DNA of 64,000 bases from Plantimonas leprariae (GCF_008802405.1 NZ_VZDO01000009.1:1-64000), one strand, 5' to 3'. Numbered from the stretch's first letter, positions 8,787 through 17,282 are shown. Notes: generated by a model from the sequence alone, not told the origin. Translations and numbers: made by a program.

Positions 8787-9269
8787 GTGGCAAACGAGAA
8801 CATCACCACCTCCACCGACACGCTCGTCTATGTGGCGGGCGAGTCGACCGCCAAGAGCAAGACCGAGTTCGAGGCCCTGACGTGGACCCTCGTCGGCTCG
8901 ATCGCCGACATTGGCAACTTCGGCGACACCCGCGAGGAAGTCGCCGTCGAGCTCTACGGCTCCGGTCGCCGCATCAAGCGCGCCGGCGTCCGCGATGCCG
9001 GCAAGCTCAGCTTGAAGGTGGCGCGCGACAGCTTCGACGCCGGCCAGGCGCTCATCCGCGCCGGCTTCGAGGGTGGCAAGCCGAACGCCTTCAAGGTCGT
9101 TCTGCCCGACCGGCCGACCGGCACGAACGGCAAGCCGACGACGATCTACGTCTCCGGCGTGATCCTCTCGAACGAGCTCGAGTTCGGCGGCCCGAACAAC
9201 ATCATCATGCAGAACCTCGAGATCAGCTTGACCGACAAGCCCCTCGAGATCGCGGCATCGCTGACGTAA
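8787..9269 (+). CDS. Phage major tail tube protein
   Basis: About 160 residues from GTG at 8787, with AGGGAGGG at 8771-8778 as ribosome-binding site. The sequence TLVYVAGESTAKSKTEFEAL, GNFGDTREEVAVELYGSGR, LSLKVARDSFDAGQALIRAG and a late GVILSNELEFGGPNNIIMQN is typical of siphophage/GTA tail tube proteins. These polymerise around the tape measure to form the tail. It is in the same frame as the frameshifted capsid ORF, so the annotated ORF may appear as one 550-residue fusion from 7617 to 9269. The strong internal GTG and RBS argue for independent translation. Confidence 0.8.
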   Translation: MANENITTSTDTLVYVAGESTAKSKTEFEALTWTLVGSIADIGNFGDTREEVAVELYGSGRRIKRAGVRDAGKLSLKVARDSFDAGQALIRAGFEGGKPNAFKVVLPDRPTGTNGKPTTIYVSGVILSNELEFGGPNNIIMQNLEISLTDKPLEIAASLT

Positions 9270-9281
9270 GGGCCTCGCACC

Positions 9282-9875
9282 GTGTCGCGGCTCGCAGCAC
9301 CGATCCGGCTCAAAGTCGGCAAGGAAACGGCCGTCCTGCGGCCGACGATGCGGGCCGCGTTCGCCCTCGTCGACGAGTTCGGCAGCCTCTCGCCGGTCTT
9401 TCGCGGGATCGGCGAGGGCAACCTCTCGACGATCGGCCGCGTCCTCGTCGAATGCGGCTTCACCGGCTCGCTCTCCGACTTGCTGTTCGTCTCCGATCAA
9501 TCCCTGGCGGCATGCCTTGTCGTGCTCCAGCCGATCGCATTCGAGCTAGTCGGCGGCCTTCTCGGCGCCGATCCTGACGCGAAGGACGAACCCCGGCCGG
9601 CAGATCCGAACTCGAAGCCCGCGGCGCCGATCGCGTTCTACGAGTCCCTGTTCGCCTTCGCGACCGGCATCCTGCGATGGACGCCCGACGCGACATGGAA
9701 CGCCACCCCGGGCGAGATCATCGTCGCGATGGAGTTCCGCACCGAGGCGCACGCCTCGCCCGACGACCGTAAGAAACGCGACCAGGAGAAGACCCGGGCC
9801 GCGCTCCCGATCGCCGACCGGACCCGCATGGCGTTCGAGGCGCTCGGCGGCACCAGGCGCGACGATGCCGACTAA
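9282..9875 (+). CDS. Tail assembly chaperone (GTA gp10/rcc01693-like)
   Basis: 197 residues from GTG at 9282. The first ~90 residues resemble a GTA-TAC chaperone (APIRLKVGKETAVLRPTMRA, FALVDEFGSLSPVFRGIG). The second half ends with the segment ILRWTPDATWNATPGEIIVA, found in small proteins that follow the chaperone in GTA-like clusters. A fused chaperone made of the two usual overlapping parts is my inference. Directly downstream of the tail tube gene is the normal place. It overlaps the HNH gene by 11 bases. Confidence 0.65.
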   Translation: MSRLAAPIRLKVGKETAVLRPTMRAAFALVDEFGSLSPVFRGIGEGNLSTIGRVLVECGFTGSLSDLLFVSDQSLAACLVVLQPIAFELVGGLLGADPDAKDEPRPADPNSKPAAPIAFYESLFAFATGILRWTPDATWNATPGEIIVAMEFRTEAHASPDDRKKRDQEKTRAALPIADRTRMAFEALGGTRRDDAD

Positions 9876-10212
9876 GCCGCCCCGCGTCTGCGGATGCGGC
9901 CACCGCGTCCCGTCGACGACGCGTTGCCCGTGCCAGGTCAAAGCCGACCATGCGCGGAAAGCGCGGCACGACGAGAAGCGTCCGTCAGCTAACGCACGCG
10001 GCTACGGCTCGAAGTGGCAGGCCGCCCGCGTCGAATACCTCCGCGCGAACCCGCGTTACGCCCGCTGCGGCGCACCCGCGACCGTCGTGCATCACGTCAC
10101 CCCGCACCGCGGCGACCAGAAATTGTTCTGGCGCCGCTCGAACTGGCAACCCGCCTGCAAACCCTGTCACGACGGCCCGCTCCAGGCGGTCGAGAAGAAG
10201 CCGACCGCATGA
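9865..10212 (+). CDS. HNH endonuclease
   Basis: 115 residues from ATG at 9865. A Cys-rich N-terminus (CGCGH, CPC) is followed by the HNH fold: an anchor ANARGYGSKWQAARVEYLRA, the first metal-site strand VVHHVTPHRGD with paired histidines, then NWQPACKPCHDG with the last Asn/His/Cys ligands. Small HNH nucleases of this type assist terminase in cos-type HK97 packaging (HK97 gp74). They usually lie next to the terminase; here it sits between tail genes, 2.8 kb before terL. Confidence 0.85.
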   Translation: MPTKPPRVCGCGHRVPSTTRCPCQVKADHARKARHDEKRPSANARGYGSKWQAARVEYLRANPRYARCGAPATVVHHVTPHRGDQKLFWRRSNWQPACKPCHDGPLQAVEKKPTA

Positions 10213-10565
10213 CCCTTCCCACCTTCGACCCGGCCGTCGAGCCAACTGTAGGCATCACCGACACGCCCGAGATCAAGATCCTTAAAGCGGACTTCGGCGA
10301 CGGCTACACTCAAGCCACCGCGGCCGGCCTCAACCACATTCGCAACGTGCGCGAAATGACCTGGGACGCTCTATACAAGTCCGAGCGCGATCCGATCATC
10401 GCCTTCTTCCGCGAGCGCGGCGGCTACCAGCCGTTTTGGTTCAAGCTCGACGACGAGGCCAGCCCGACCCGCTACACGTGCGAGAAGTGGTCCGAGGAAC
10501 GGATCTCCGGCGGCTTCTTCAAGATCTCGGCGACGTTCCGCCAGTGTTTCACCCTGGCGGTATGA
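10209..10565 (+). CDS. Phage minor tail protein (lambda gpM-like)
   Basis: 118 residues from ATG at 10209, overlapping the HNH stop. It shows the minor-tail-protein pattern: an N-terminal proline-rich strand, then KILKADFGDGYTQATAAGLN, REMTWDALYKSERDPIIAFF, FWFKLDDEASPTRYTCEKW and ISGGFFKISATFRQCF. Lambda gpM-type proteins cap the distal tail tube beneath the tip. It is the only tail-tip-proximal component I can find; the tip hub and fibre genes that normally follow the tape measure are absent. Confidence 0.78.
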   Translation: MTLPTFDPAVEPTVGITDTPEIKILKADFGDGYTQATAAGLNHIRNVREMTWDALYKSERDPIIAFFRERGGYQPFWFKLDDEASPTRYTCEKWSEERISGGFFKISATFRQCFTLAV

Positions 10566-11332
10566 CGATGACGCCCCAGGAGATCGACGCCTTCGAGTTC
10601 AAGCAGGAAAGCAGTCGCGCCCTTGAGCGCGCCCTCGCCTATGCCGCGCAGAAGCGCGCCGAGGACCGCGCCAGGGTGCTCGCTTTCCAGCCGCGGGAAC
10701 CCCTCAAATTCATTCCCCGCACCGAACGGCCCGCCAACACCTTGCCGCCGACCGGGCGACAGGCGTTCGGCCGGTGGCAGTCGACGCAGGCATGGGCCGA
10801 CGAGTTCGGCGTGAAGCTCTCGACGTTGCGGATGCGGATGGGCCGCGGCCTGACGCTCGAGGAAGCCCTCCAGTTCCGGCGGAATGAAACGTCGGATCGG
10901 CCGACGACGCAGCGTCCCGAGCGCAGGCCCTACGGCCGCCGCTACGACTTCAATGGCTGTTCGTTGTCGATCACCGGATGGGCCGCCAAGGTTGGCATCC
11001 CAGCGCGCACGATCCGCGGCCGCCTCGACCGTGGCTACAGCATTGAGGACGCCCTCAACGCCGAGCTCTCCGGCGAGCTGAACCCGAAAGCCGCCAAGCT
11101 GCACACAGCGTTCGGCCAGACCATGCCGATCAAAGAGTGGGCCAAGCTCGCCGGCGTCAGTTCCCGTATCCTTCATGGTCGCCTCGACCGTGGCATGACC
11201 CTCGAGGCGGCGATCGGCTCGGCCTTCGCACCGACGCAGGCCCCGGGGGAGAGTCGAAGCTCGGCCCTTGGCGCCCTGACCGGCGAGTCTCCCTCGAAAC
11301 AAGAGCTCCCCGAATTGGGATTTTTTCAGTGA
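10562..11332 (+). CDS. Triple helix-turn-helix repeat protein
   Basis: 256 residues from ATG at 10562. After a basic N-terminal region there are three copies of a ~35-residue motif: AWADEFGVKLSTLRMRMGRG (~75), GWAAKVGIPARTIRGRLDRG (~140) and EWAKLAGVSSRILHGRLDRG (~190), each followed by a YSIEDAL-type helix. This is the short HTH that accompanies phage HNH and homing endonucleases as a DNA-reading module. Here three copies stand alone without a nuclease. It may bind DNA for packaging or regulation, or work with the HNH protein encoded 350 bases upstream. The function is inferred; no whole-protein family is recognised. Confidence 0.6.
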   Translation: MTMTPQEIDAFEFKQESSRALERALAYAAQKRAEDRARVLAFQPREPLKFIPRTERPANTLPPTGRQAFGRWQSTQAWADEFGVKLSTLRMRMGRGLTLEEALQFRRNETSDRPTTQRPERRPYGRRYDFNGCSLSITGWAAKVGIPARTIRGRLDRGYSIEDALNAELSGELNPKAAKLHTAFGQTMPIKEWAKLAGVSSRILHGRLDRGMTLEAAIGSAFAPTQAPGESRSSALGALTGESPSKQELPELGFFQ

Positions 11333-11586
11333 CCGACCTTTCCGCCCTCAAGCTCCACCTTCGACTCGACGCCGACGACACGTCCGAGGACACCCTTCTC
11401 GAGGCCAAGCTCGCGGCCGCGACCGCGATGGCGCGCGCCTACACCGGCACGAGCCGCACCGGCCCCGTGCGCGACGAGGCGATCCTCAAGATCGCGGCCG
11501 AGCTCTATGAGAACCGCGAGGCCGACGCCGCGCCCGTCGAGGCGCTCCGGCTTCTCGACCCGTTCCGCAACTGGACGTTCGGCTAA
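11329..11586 (+). CDS. Head-tail connector protein (gp6-like)
   Basis: 85 residues from GTG at 11329, overlapping the previous stop. It matches Phage_connect_1/gp6: a start LSALKLHLRLDADDTSEDTL followed by helices EAKLAAATAMARAYTG, AILKIAAELYENRE and the closing LLDPFRNWTFG. Such proteins form the ring beneath the portal. Next in line are the gp10-like, tail-terminator and head-closure genes, the normal connector set, though displaced from the capsid. Confidence 0.8.
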   Translation: MTDLSALKLHLRLDADDTSEDTLLEAKLAAATAMARAYTGTSRTGPVRDEAILKIAAELYENREADAAPVEALRLLDPFRNWTFG

Positions 11587-11963
11587 TGGCGCGCAGCTCC
11601 GACCAGCTCGCCCGCCTGAACGCCCGGTTCGCCGCCGTGTCGCGCGCCGCGCGGGACGCCGTGAAGCCGTCGCTCGACCAGGGAGCCGACCAGCTCGTCG
11701 CGGCCGCCCGTCACCTTGTCCCGACCGACGACGGCACGTTGAAGGACTCGATCCGCGTCGAGGCCGGCGAGCACGAGCTCGAGCTCCTCGTCGTCGCCGG
11801 CGGCGGCCCCGCGTTCTACGCCGTTCACGTCGAGCACGGCACCACGCAGGCGGCCGCGCAACCCTTCTTTTTCCCGGCCTGGCGCCTCAACAAGAAGCAG
11901 ATCCAGGCCCGGATTAAGCGGGCGATCGGCAAGGCCGTGCGCGACACGTGGGGGAAGGCATGA
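11586..11963 (+). CDS. HK97 gp10-like tail completion protein
   Basis: 125 residues, ATG at 11586. Diagnostic order: an N-terminal helix, LVPTDDGTLKDSIRVEAGE, the strand FYAVHVEHGTTQAAAQPFFF, and a basic terminal helix KKQIQARIKRAIGKAV. HK97 gp10-family proteins act at the head-tail junction and tail completion. It is coupled to both neighbours by short overlaps. Confidence 0.85.
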   Translation: MARSSDQLARLNARFAAVSRAARDAVKPSLDQGADQLVAAARHLVPTDDGTLKDSIRVEAGEHELELLVVAGGGPAFYAVHVEHGTTQAAAQPFFFPAWRLNKKQIQARIKRAIGKAVRDTWGKA

Positions 11964-12370
11964 TCGAGCCTTCCCTCGAGCTCCAGCGCGCGATCCGCGC
12001 CCGCCTCGTCGCCACCCCGGCCGTGGTCGCGCTCGTCGACCAGGCGCAGATCCGCGACGGCTTCGTGCGCCCCGAAAGCTTCCCGTCGATCCTCATCGGC
12101 GACGGCCAGACCGTGCTCGAGCGCGTCACCTACGCTCGCCGGCACGTGCGGACCTACGCCGACTTGCACGTGTTCACGCACGGCGAAGGCCTCGCCGGCG
12201 CTAAGACCGTGGCGGCCGCCGTCGCCGGCGCCTTGGCGACCGCTCCGGCGATCGACGGCTTCCGCATGATCGACTTCGAGATCTCCGGCGTCCGCTACTT
12301 GCGCGACCCCGACCACGAGGCGGGACACGCCGTCGTGTCCGTCGAAGCCCTCGTCGAGGCCGTGCAATGA
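11960..12370 (+). CDS. DUF3168 tail terminator-like protein
   Basis: 136 residues from ATG at 11960, overlapping the gp10-like stop. It shows the family pattern of a helical start SLELQRAIRARLVATPAVVA, the exposed strand FPSILIGDGQTVLERV, YADLHVFTHGEGLAGAKTVA, and an ending with DPDHEAGHAVVSVEALVE. DUF3168 proteins are tail-terminator/head-tail joining factors that stop tail-tube growth. The preceding gp10-like and following head-closure genes agree with this. Confidence 0.8.
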   Translation: MIEPSLELQRAIRARLVATPAVVALVDQAQIRDGFVRPESFPSILIGDGQTVLERVTYARRHVRTYADLHVFTHGEGLAGAKTVAAAVAGALATAPAIDGFRMIDFEISGVRYLRDPDHEAGHAVVSVEALVEAVQ

Positions 12371-12681
12371 AGGCCGGCAACCTCGACCGCCGCGTCAGGA
12401 TCGAACGCGAGCTCGAGCTCGTCGACGCCTACGGCACGACCTCCCGCACGTCCTCGCCCGTCGTGACGGTATGGGCGCAGCTCATCACCGCGTCGACCGA
12501 CGAGATCCTCGCCGGCAACGTCGAGGCCTCGAGCACCGTCGTCGTGTTCCGCATCCGCTGGCGCGACGACGTGCGCCTCGACGATCACGTGATCTACAAC
12601 GGCCAGTCGTTCAACATCGTCGGCATGAAGGAGCTCGGCCGCCGCGACGGCCTCGAGCTCCGCGTCGAGGCGAAGCCGTGA
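12367..12681 (+). CDS. Phage head closure protein
   Basis: 104 residues from ATG at 12367. The family is recognisable from the opening AGNLDRRVRIERELELVDAY, the middle VTVWAQLITASTDEI, the strand VVVFRIRWRDDVRLDDHVIY and the end FNIVGMKELGRRDGLELRV. These SPP1 gp16/HK97-type stoppers plug the connector after packaging. It overlaps the DUF3168 gene and the small terminase by 4 bases each. Confidence 0.82.
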   Translation: MKAGNLDRRVRIERELELVDAYGTTSRTSSPVVTVWAQLITASTDEILAGNVEASSTVVVFRIRWRDDVRLDDHVIYNGQSFNIVGMKELGRRDGLELRVEAKP

Positions 12682-13082
12682 AGGGTCGCAAGCCCGACCA
12701 GATCTCGGCCGGCTCGCACGTGCTGACGCACGTGCCGAAGCCGCCGGCGTGGTTGTCGAAGGACGCGAAGGCCGAATGGAAGCGCGTCGCGCCCGTGCTC
12801 GTCGAGCGCGGCGTCCTGACGACCGCGGATCTCGCCACGCTCGAGGGCTACGCCACGGCGATCGGCCGCGTCCGCGAGGCCGAGGCGACGATCCGGCGCG
12901 AGGGCGCCACCTACATCGCCGCGTCCGGCCCGAAGCGTCACCCGGCCGTCACGACCCAGGACGCCGCCCTCAAGACGGCCCGCCTGTTCGCCGCCGAGCT
13001 CGGCCTCACGCCCTACGCGCGCAGCCGCACCGGCATGCAGGCGCCGGCGCTCGACGACGAGCCGAACCCGCTCGACCTATGA
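12678..13082 (+). CDS. Small terminase subunit (P27 family)
   Basis: 134 residues from GTG at 12678. It has the P27 layout: a basic N-terminus, PPAWLSKDAKAEWKRVAPVL, LTTADLATLEGYATAIGRVR, and the closing AALKTARLFAAELGLTPYAR. Small terminases recognise the packaging site and load the large subunit. It overlaps terL by 4 bases. The unusual point is location, after the head-completion genes rather than before the portal. Confidence 0.85.
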   Translation: MKGRKPDQISAGSHVLTHVPKPPAWLSKDAKAEWKRVAPVLVERGVLTTADLATLEGYATAIGRVREAEATIRREGATYIAASGPKRHPAVTTQDAALKTARLFAAELGLTPYARSRTGMQAPALDDEPNPLDL

Positions 13083-14707
13083 CGAGCTCGGCCTTCCCTT
13101 CGTGGATACACGACAAGTCCGAGATCGCCGACCCGTTCGGCTACGGCGAGCGCGCCGTGCGGTTCCTCCGGCTCCTCAAGCACCCCAAGAGCTCGGCGCC
13201 CGGCCGCGCCTTCACGCTCGACCCGTGGCAGGAGCGGATCGTCCGGCGGATCTACGGCCCGCGCCACCCGAACGGCGACCGGATCGTCAAGACCGTCGTG
13301 CTTCTTCTACCCCGAGGCAACCGTAAGTCGAGCTTGGCGGCCGCGCTGGCGCTCCTGCATACGATCGGCCCCGAGCGCGTCCCGGGCGGCGAGGCGATCT
13401 TCGCCGCCGGCGACCGCACCCAGGCCGGGATCGGCTTCCGCGAGGCGGCCAACATCGTCCGCGAGGACCGACGCCTCACGGCCGCCACGACGATCTACGA
13501 CGCGCACAACAGCGCCAAGAAGATCGTGCTCGAGCGCGACGGGACGTTCCTCGAGATCGTCTCGAGCGACGGCAAGCGCCAGCACGGCCGCACCCCGGGC
13601 TTTGTGCTCGCCGACGAGATCCACATCTGGCAGGGCGGCGAGCTCTATGAAGCCCTCACCACCGGCCTCGAGAAGACCGACAATGGCCTCCTCGTGATCG
13701 CGACCACCGCCGGCAAAGGTCAGGAGAACATCGCCTGGCGCGTCATCGAGGACGCCCGCAAGGTCGCGCGCGGCGAAGTCGACGACGCCTCGATCCTGCC
13801 GATCCTGTTCGAGGCCGACCGGGACGCCGATTGGCAGGATGAAGCCCTTTGGCACCGCGTCAACCCAGGCCTGGCGCACGGCTACCCGAGCCTCGACGGC
13901 ATGCGGCGCCATGCCAAGCGCGCCGAGCGCAGCCCGACCGAGCGCGACAGCTTCCGCCAGCTCAAGCTCAATATCTGGCTCGACAACTCGACGAGCCCCT
14001 TCGTCGACATGGCCGTCTATGATCGCGGCCAGGCGCCGATCGACCTCGAGGCGCTCCGCGGCGCCCCGTGCTGGCTCGGCGTCGACATGTCGACCACCAC
14101 CGACCTCACCGCCGTCGTCGCCGCGTTCCACGACCCGGACGATCCCGATGGCTTCCTCGTGCTCCCGCACTTCTTTTGCCCGGGCGACCAGCTCCGCGCC
14201 CGCGGCGAGCGCGACGGCGTTCCCTATCCGCTTTGGGCCGAACAGGGCTTCCTCATCCCGACGCCTGGCGAGGCGATCGACTACCGCGCCGTCGAGGCGA
14301 AGATCCGCGAGCTCGCCGAGATCTACGACGTGCGGGAAATGAATTTCGACATCGCATATTCCCAGCCTGTCACGGCGCCGCTTTTGGATGACGGCTTCCC
14401 CGTCGCGACCATGCGCCAAGGCTGGGTCACGCAGTCGCCGGCCTTGAACGTGCTCGAGCGCGCGATCGTCGCCGGCAAGTTCCGCCACGGCGGCCACCCC
14501 GTTCTCAAATGGTGCTTCGGGAACGTCGCGATCCACACCGACAGCGCCGGAAACCGGACCATGCACAAGGGCAAGTCGACCGACCGGATCGACGGCGCCG
14601 TGGCGACATGGATGGCCGTCGCCCGTGCGGCCGCGAACGACACCCCGACCTCGATCTACTCGTCGGCCGAACGGTCCGGCGACCTCACCGACCTCGCATT
14701 CTTCTAG
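13079..14707 (+). CDS. terL: Large terminase subunit
   Basis: 542 residues from ATG at 13079. The ATPase domain shows a Walker-A-like LLPRGNRKSS (~77), a Walker B FVLADEIH (~178) and the coupling motif IATTAGKG (~208). The nuclease domain begins at LGVDMSTTTDLTAVVAAFHD (~335), whose first aspartate is a metal ligand, and continues to NFDIAYSQPVTAPLLDDGF (~420) and DRIDGAVATWMAVARA near the end. It is a HK97/P27-type terminase that cuts concatemers and drives DNA into the head. Coupled to the small subunit; 7 bases before the tape measure. Confidence 0.93.
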   Translation: MTSSAFPSWIHDKSEIADPFGYGERAVRFLRLLKHPKSSAPGRAFTLDPWQERIVRRIYGPRHPNGDRIVKTVVLLLPRGNRKSSLAAALALLHTIGPERVPGGEAIFAAGDRTQAGIGFREAANIVREDRRLTAATTIYDAHNSAKKIVLERDGTFLEIVSSDGKRQHGRTPGFVLADEIHIWQGGELYEALTTGLEKTDNGLLVIATTAGKGQENIAWRVIEDARKVARGEVDDASILPILFEADRDADWQDEALWHRVNPGLAHGYPSLDGMRRHAKRAERSPTERDSFRQLKLNIWLDNSTSPFVDMAVYDRGQAPIDLEALRGAPCWLGVDMSTTTDLTAVVAAFHDPDDPDGFLVLPHFFCPGDQLRARGERDGVPYPLWAEQGFLIPTPGEAIDYRAVEAKIRELAEIYDVREMNFDIAYSQPVTAPLLDDGFPVATMRQGWVTQSPALNVLERAIVAGKFRHGGHPVLKWCFGNVAIHTDSAGNRTMHKGKSTDRIDGAVATWMAVARAAANDTPTSIYSSAERSGDLTDLAFF

Positions 14708-14714
14708 GACACCG

Positions 14715-17240
14715 ATGGCCCGCACCGACGAACAGGAACTCGCGATCCGCCTCGAGGCGAAGATCAAGGACTTCGAGCGCAACATGGACCGCGCCGCGAA
14801 GACCGCGGCGAAGTCGTTCAACCGCATGGAACAGGATGCCGCGAAGTCGGCGGCCAAGCTCGAGTCGTCGTTCGCCAAGGTCGGCGAGCGGATCGGCTCC
14901 AGCTTGAAGGGCGGCCTCGCCGGCGTCGCCGCGATCGGCTTCGGCGGCGCCGTGGCGGCCGCCCGCGAGCTCGCCAAGTCCGTCGCCGAGATCGGCGACC
15001 AGGCGAAGCGCGCCGGCCTCTCGACCAAGGCGTTTCAGGAGTTGTCCTTCGTCGCGACGCAGACCCGCATCCCTGTCGACGCGATCGTCGACGGTATGAA
15101 GGAGCTCTCCCTCCGCGCCGACGAGTATCTGATGACCGGCTCCGGCTCGGCCGCCGAGTCGTTCAAGCGCCTCGGCTTCACGGCCGCGGAGCTACGCGAC
15201 AAGCTGAAAGATCCGTCCGCCCTGTTCACCGAGATCATCGGGAAGATGGAGAAGCTGAACCGGGCCTCCCGCATCCGTATCGCCGACGAGATCTTCGGCG
15301 GCGAAGGTGGCGAGCGGTTCGTCGAGCTCGTCGACCGCGGCTCGGCGAACATCAAGCAGATGATCCGCGACGCCAACGATCTCGGCCTCGTGCTCGACGA
15401 CAAGATGATCGCCAAGGCCGACGAGATCGACAAGAAGTTCAACCTCTTGGCGACGACGGTTTCGACCCGGCTCAAGGGCGCGATCATCAGCGCCGTTGAA
15501 GAACTCGCCCGCTTCATCGACACCTTCAACAAGGTGCAGGACCAGCGCCGCGCCACGCTCCTCGAGAACCGCGAGCTCGCCGTCCGCCAGCGCGACGCCG
15601 CGCAGAAGTCGATCGGCCGCTACGGCGGCCTTTTCGACACGCCCGCACAGCGCCAGGTCGCGCAGTCGCAGAAGGAGATCGACAAGATCGACGCCGCCTT
15701 GGCGCAGCTCGGCGATCAGACCGGCGACGCCGGCGGGAAGATCGACCGGCTCGGCCAGGCGGCAGACACCGCCGCCGGCACGCTTAGCACCCTGGCGACC
15801 GCGGGAAGCGGCCGCATCGCCGAGAAGGGCGATCTCCGCTCCCTCGATCGCTACAACGCCGGCTTGACGCGCGACGTGGCGAAGAAGGGCATGCTCGACC
15901 TCATCGGGCACACCGAGGGCACCGACAAGGGCCGCGGCTACAACGAAACGCTCGGCTACGGCCTCCTGACCGGCGGCGATCGGAACCTCGTCGGCATGAG
16001 CTTGAAGGAAATCCGCGACCTCCAGCGTTCCATGCTGGCGAACCCGAAGAACAAGTGGAACAGCTCGGCGCTCGGCCGTTACCAGATCACCGGCCAGACC
16101 CTCGACCGCCTCATGAAGGAGCTGAACCTCAAGGGCGACGAGCTGTTCAGTCCCGAGATGCAGGATCGGCTTGCTCAACAGCTCCTCCGGCGTCGTGGCA
16201 ACGATCTCGGCGGCCTCCGCAAGGAATGGACCTCGCTCGCCAACGTGCCCGACGACACGATCAACACGGCGCTCAACGTGACGCAGCCGACCATGCCGGG
16301 ACGCGACGAGAACACCCAGGTGGCGATCGACAAGAAGGACGAGCTCGCCAAGAGCTATCAGGAGATCGTCGCCAGCTCGACGGAATACGTCGCCGCGCAG
16401 AACAACGAGGCCGCGACCGTTGGGAAGTCCGCTCTCCAGGCGGCCACCATGCGGCACGAGCTCGACCTTTTGAACCAGGCGTCGGCCGCCGGCCTGACGC
16501 TCACACCGCAGATGCGCGACCAGTTCCACGAGCTCGCCCGCGGCATGGCCGAGTCCGAAGTCGCCGCGCAGCGCCTCGCCGAGTCCCAGGAACAGGCGCA
16601 GCGCACGGCCGAACAGTTCCGCGGCATCGCCCGGGACGCGACCTCGAGCCTCGTCAAGGATCTCCTCGCGGGCAAGGATGCCGGCGAGGCTTTCGCTTCC
16701 GTGCTCGGCAACATCGCCGACCAGCTTATCGACATGGCCGTCGACCAGTTGTTCACCAACGCCTTCAAGGGCGCCACGGGCGGCGGCGCCGGCGGCGGGC
16801 TCGGCTTCATCGGCACCATCGGGAAGTTTCTCGGCTTCGCCGAGGGCGGCCACGTCCACGGCCCGGGCACTGGCACGAGCGACAGCATCCCGGCCCGCCT
16901 CAGCAACGGCGAGTTCGTCGTGAACGCGAAGGCGACGAGCAAGCACCGCGCCCTCCTCGAGGCGATCAACGGCGGCGCCAGAATGCCGGCTTTCGCCGCG
17001 GGCGGCCTCGTGACGCCGCGCCCGGTCTCGGCCCCGAACCTCGCCGTCGGCGTCGCGGGCTCGTCGCCGATCAACATCGCGTCGAGCGTCACCGTGAACG
17101 CCAACGGCGGCACCCCGGCACAGAACGACGAGCTCGCGAAGAAGACGGCGCGCGCCGTCAACGACCAAATGCGCGCCGTTGTGCAGTCCGAGCTGCAACG
17201 CGCCATGTCGCCAGGGGGAATTTTCAGAAACGGAAGGTAA
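14715..17240 (+). CDS. Tape measure protein with lambda-R-like muralytic domain
   Basis: 841 residues from ATG at 14715. The N-terminal ~330 residues are coiled and helical (LAIRLEAKIKDFERNMDRAA) with a hydrophobic segment GGLAGVAAIGFGGAVAAARE. Residues ~390-500 read as a GH104 lytic transglycosylase like lambda endolysin R: MLDLIGHTEGTDKGRGYNET with the catalytic glutamate, then NSSALGRYQITGQTLDRLMK and SPEMQDRLAQQLLRRRG. The C-terminus ends with the common tape-measure tail GHVHGPGTGTSDSIPARLSN. It sets tail length and probably opens peptidoglycan during DNA entry. At 841 residues the predicted tail is ~120-130 nm. No tail-tip genes follow. Confidence 0.88.
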   Translation: MARTDEQELAIRLEAKIKDFERNMDRAAKTAAKSFNRMEQDAAKSAAKLESSFAKVGERIGSSLKGGLAGVAAIGFGGAVAAARELAKSVAEIGDQAKRAGLSTKAFQELSFVATQTRIPVDAIVDGMKELSLRADEYLMTGSGSAAESFKRLGFTAAELRDKLKDPSALFTEIIGKMEKLNRASRIRIADEIFGGEGGERFVELVDRGSANIKQMIRDANDLGLVLDDKMIAKADEIDKKFNLLATTVSTRLKGAIISAVEELARFIDTFNKVQDQRRATLLENRELAVRQRDAAQKSIGRYGGLFDTPAQRQVAQSQKEIDKIDAALAQLGDQTGDAGGKIDRLGQAADTAAGTLSTLATAGSGRIAEKGDLRSLDRYNAGLTRDVAKKGMLDLIGHTEGTDKGRGYNETLGYGLLTGGDRNLVGMSLKEIRDLQRSMLANPKNKWNSSALGRYQITGQTLDRLMKELNLKGDELFSPEMQDRLAQQLLRRRGNDLGGLRKEWTSLANVPDDTINTALNVTQPTMPGRDENTQVAIDKKDELAKSYQEIVASSTEYVAAQNNEAATVGKSALQAATMRHELDLLNQASAAGLTLTPQMRDQFHELARGMAESEVAAQRLAESQEQAQRTAEQFRGIARDATSSLVKDLLAGKDAGEAFASVLGNIADQLIDMAVDQLFTNAFKGATGGGAGGGLGFIGTIGKFLGFAEGGHVHGPGTGTSDSIPARLSNGEFVVNAKATSKHRALLEAINGGARMPAFAAGGLVTPRPVSAPNLAVGVAGSSPINIASSVTVNANGGTPAQNDELAKKTARAVNDQMRAVVQSELQRAMSPGGIFRNGR

Positions 17241-17246
17241 GCAGGC

Positions 17247-17282
17247 AAAAAAAGGGCGACGGTAAGAAGGCAACCGTCGCCC
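17247..17282 (-). terminator. Rho-independent terminator facing left
   Basis: A 10-bp perfect stem (GGGCGACGGT 17254-17263 with ACCGTCGCCC 17273-17282) and a 9-base loop. Seven A bases at 17247-17253 become the U-tract for a minus-strand transcript; the plus side lacks a T run. Both neighbouring genes are on the plus strand, so what minus-strand RNA it ends is unclear. Confidence 0.6.

Noticed and set aside
7617-9269. A genuine capsid-tail-tube fusion protein
   Set aside because: The capsid's proper ending exists one frame away and the tail tube has its own GTG and RBS; kept as two genes with a frame problem.
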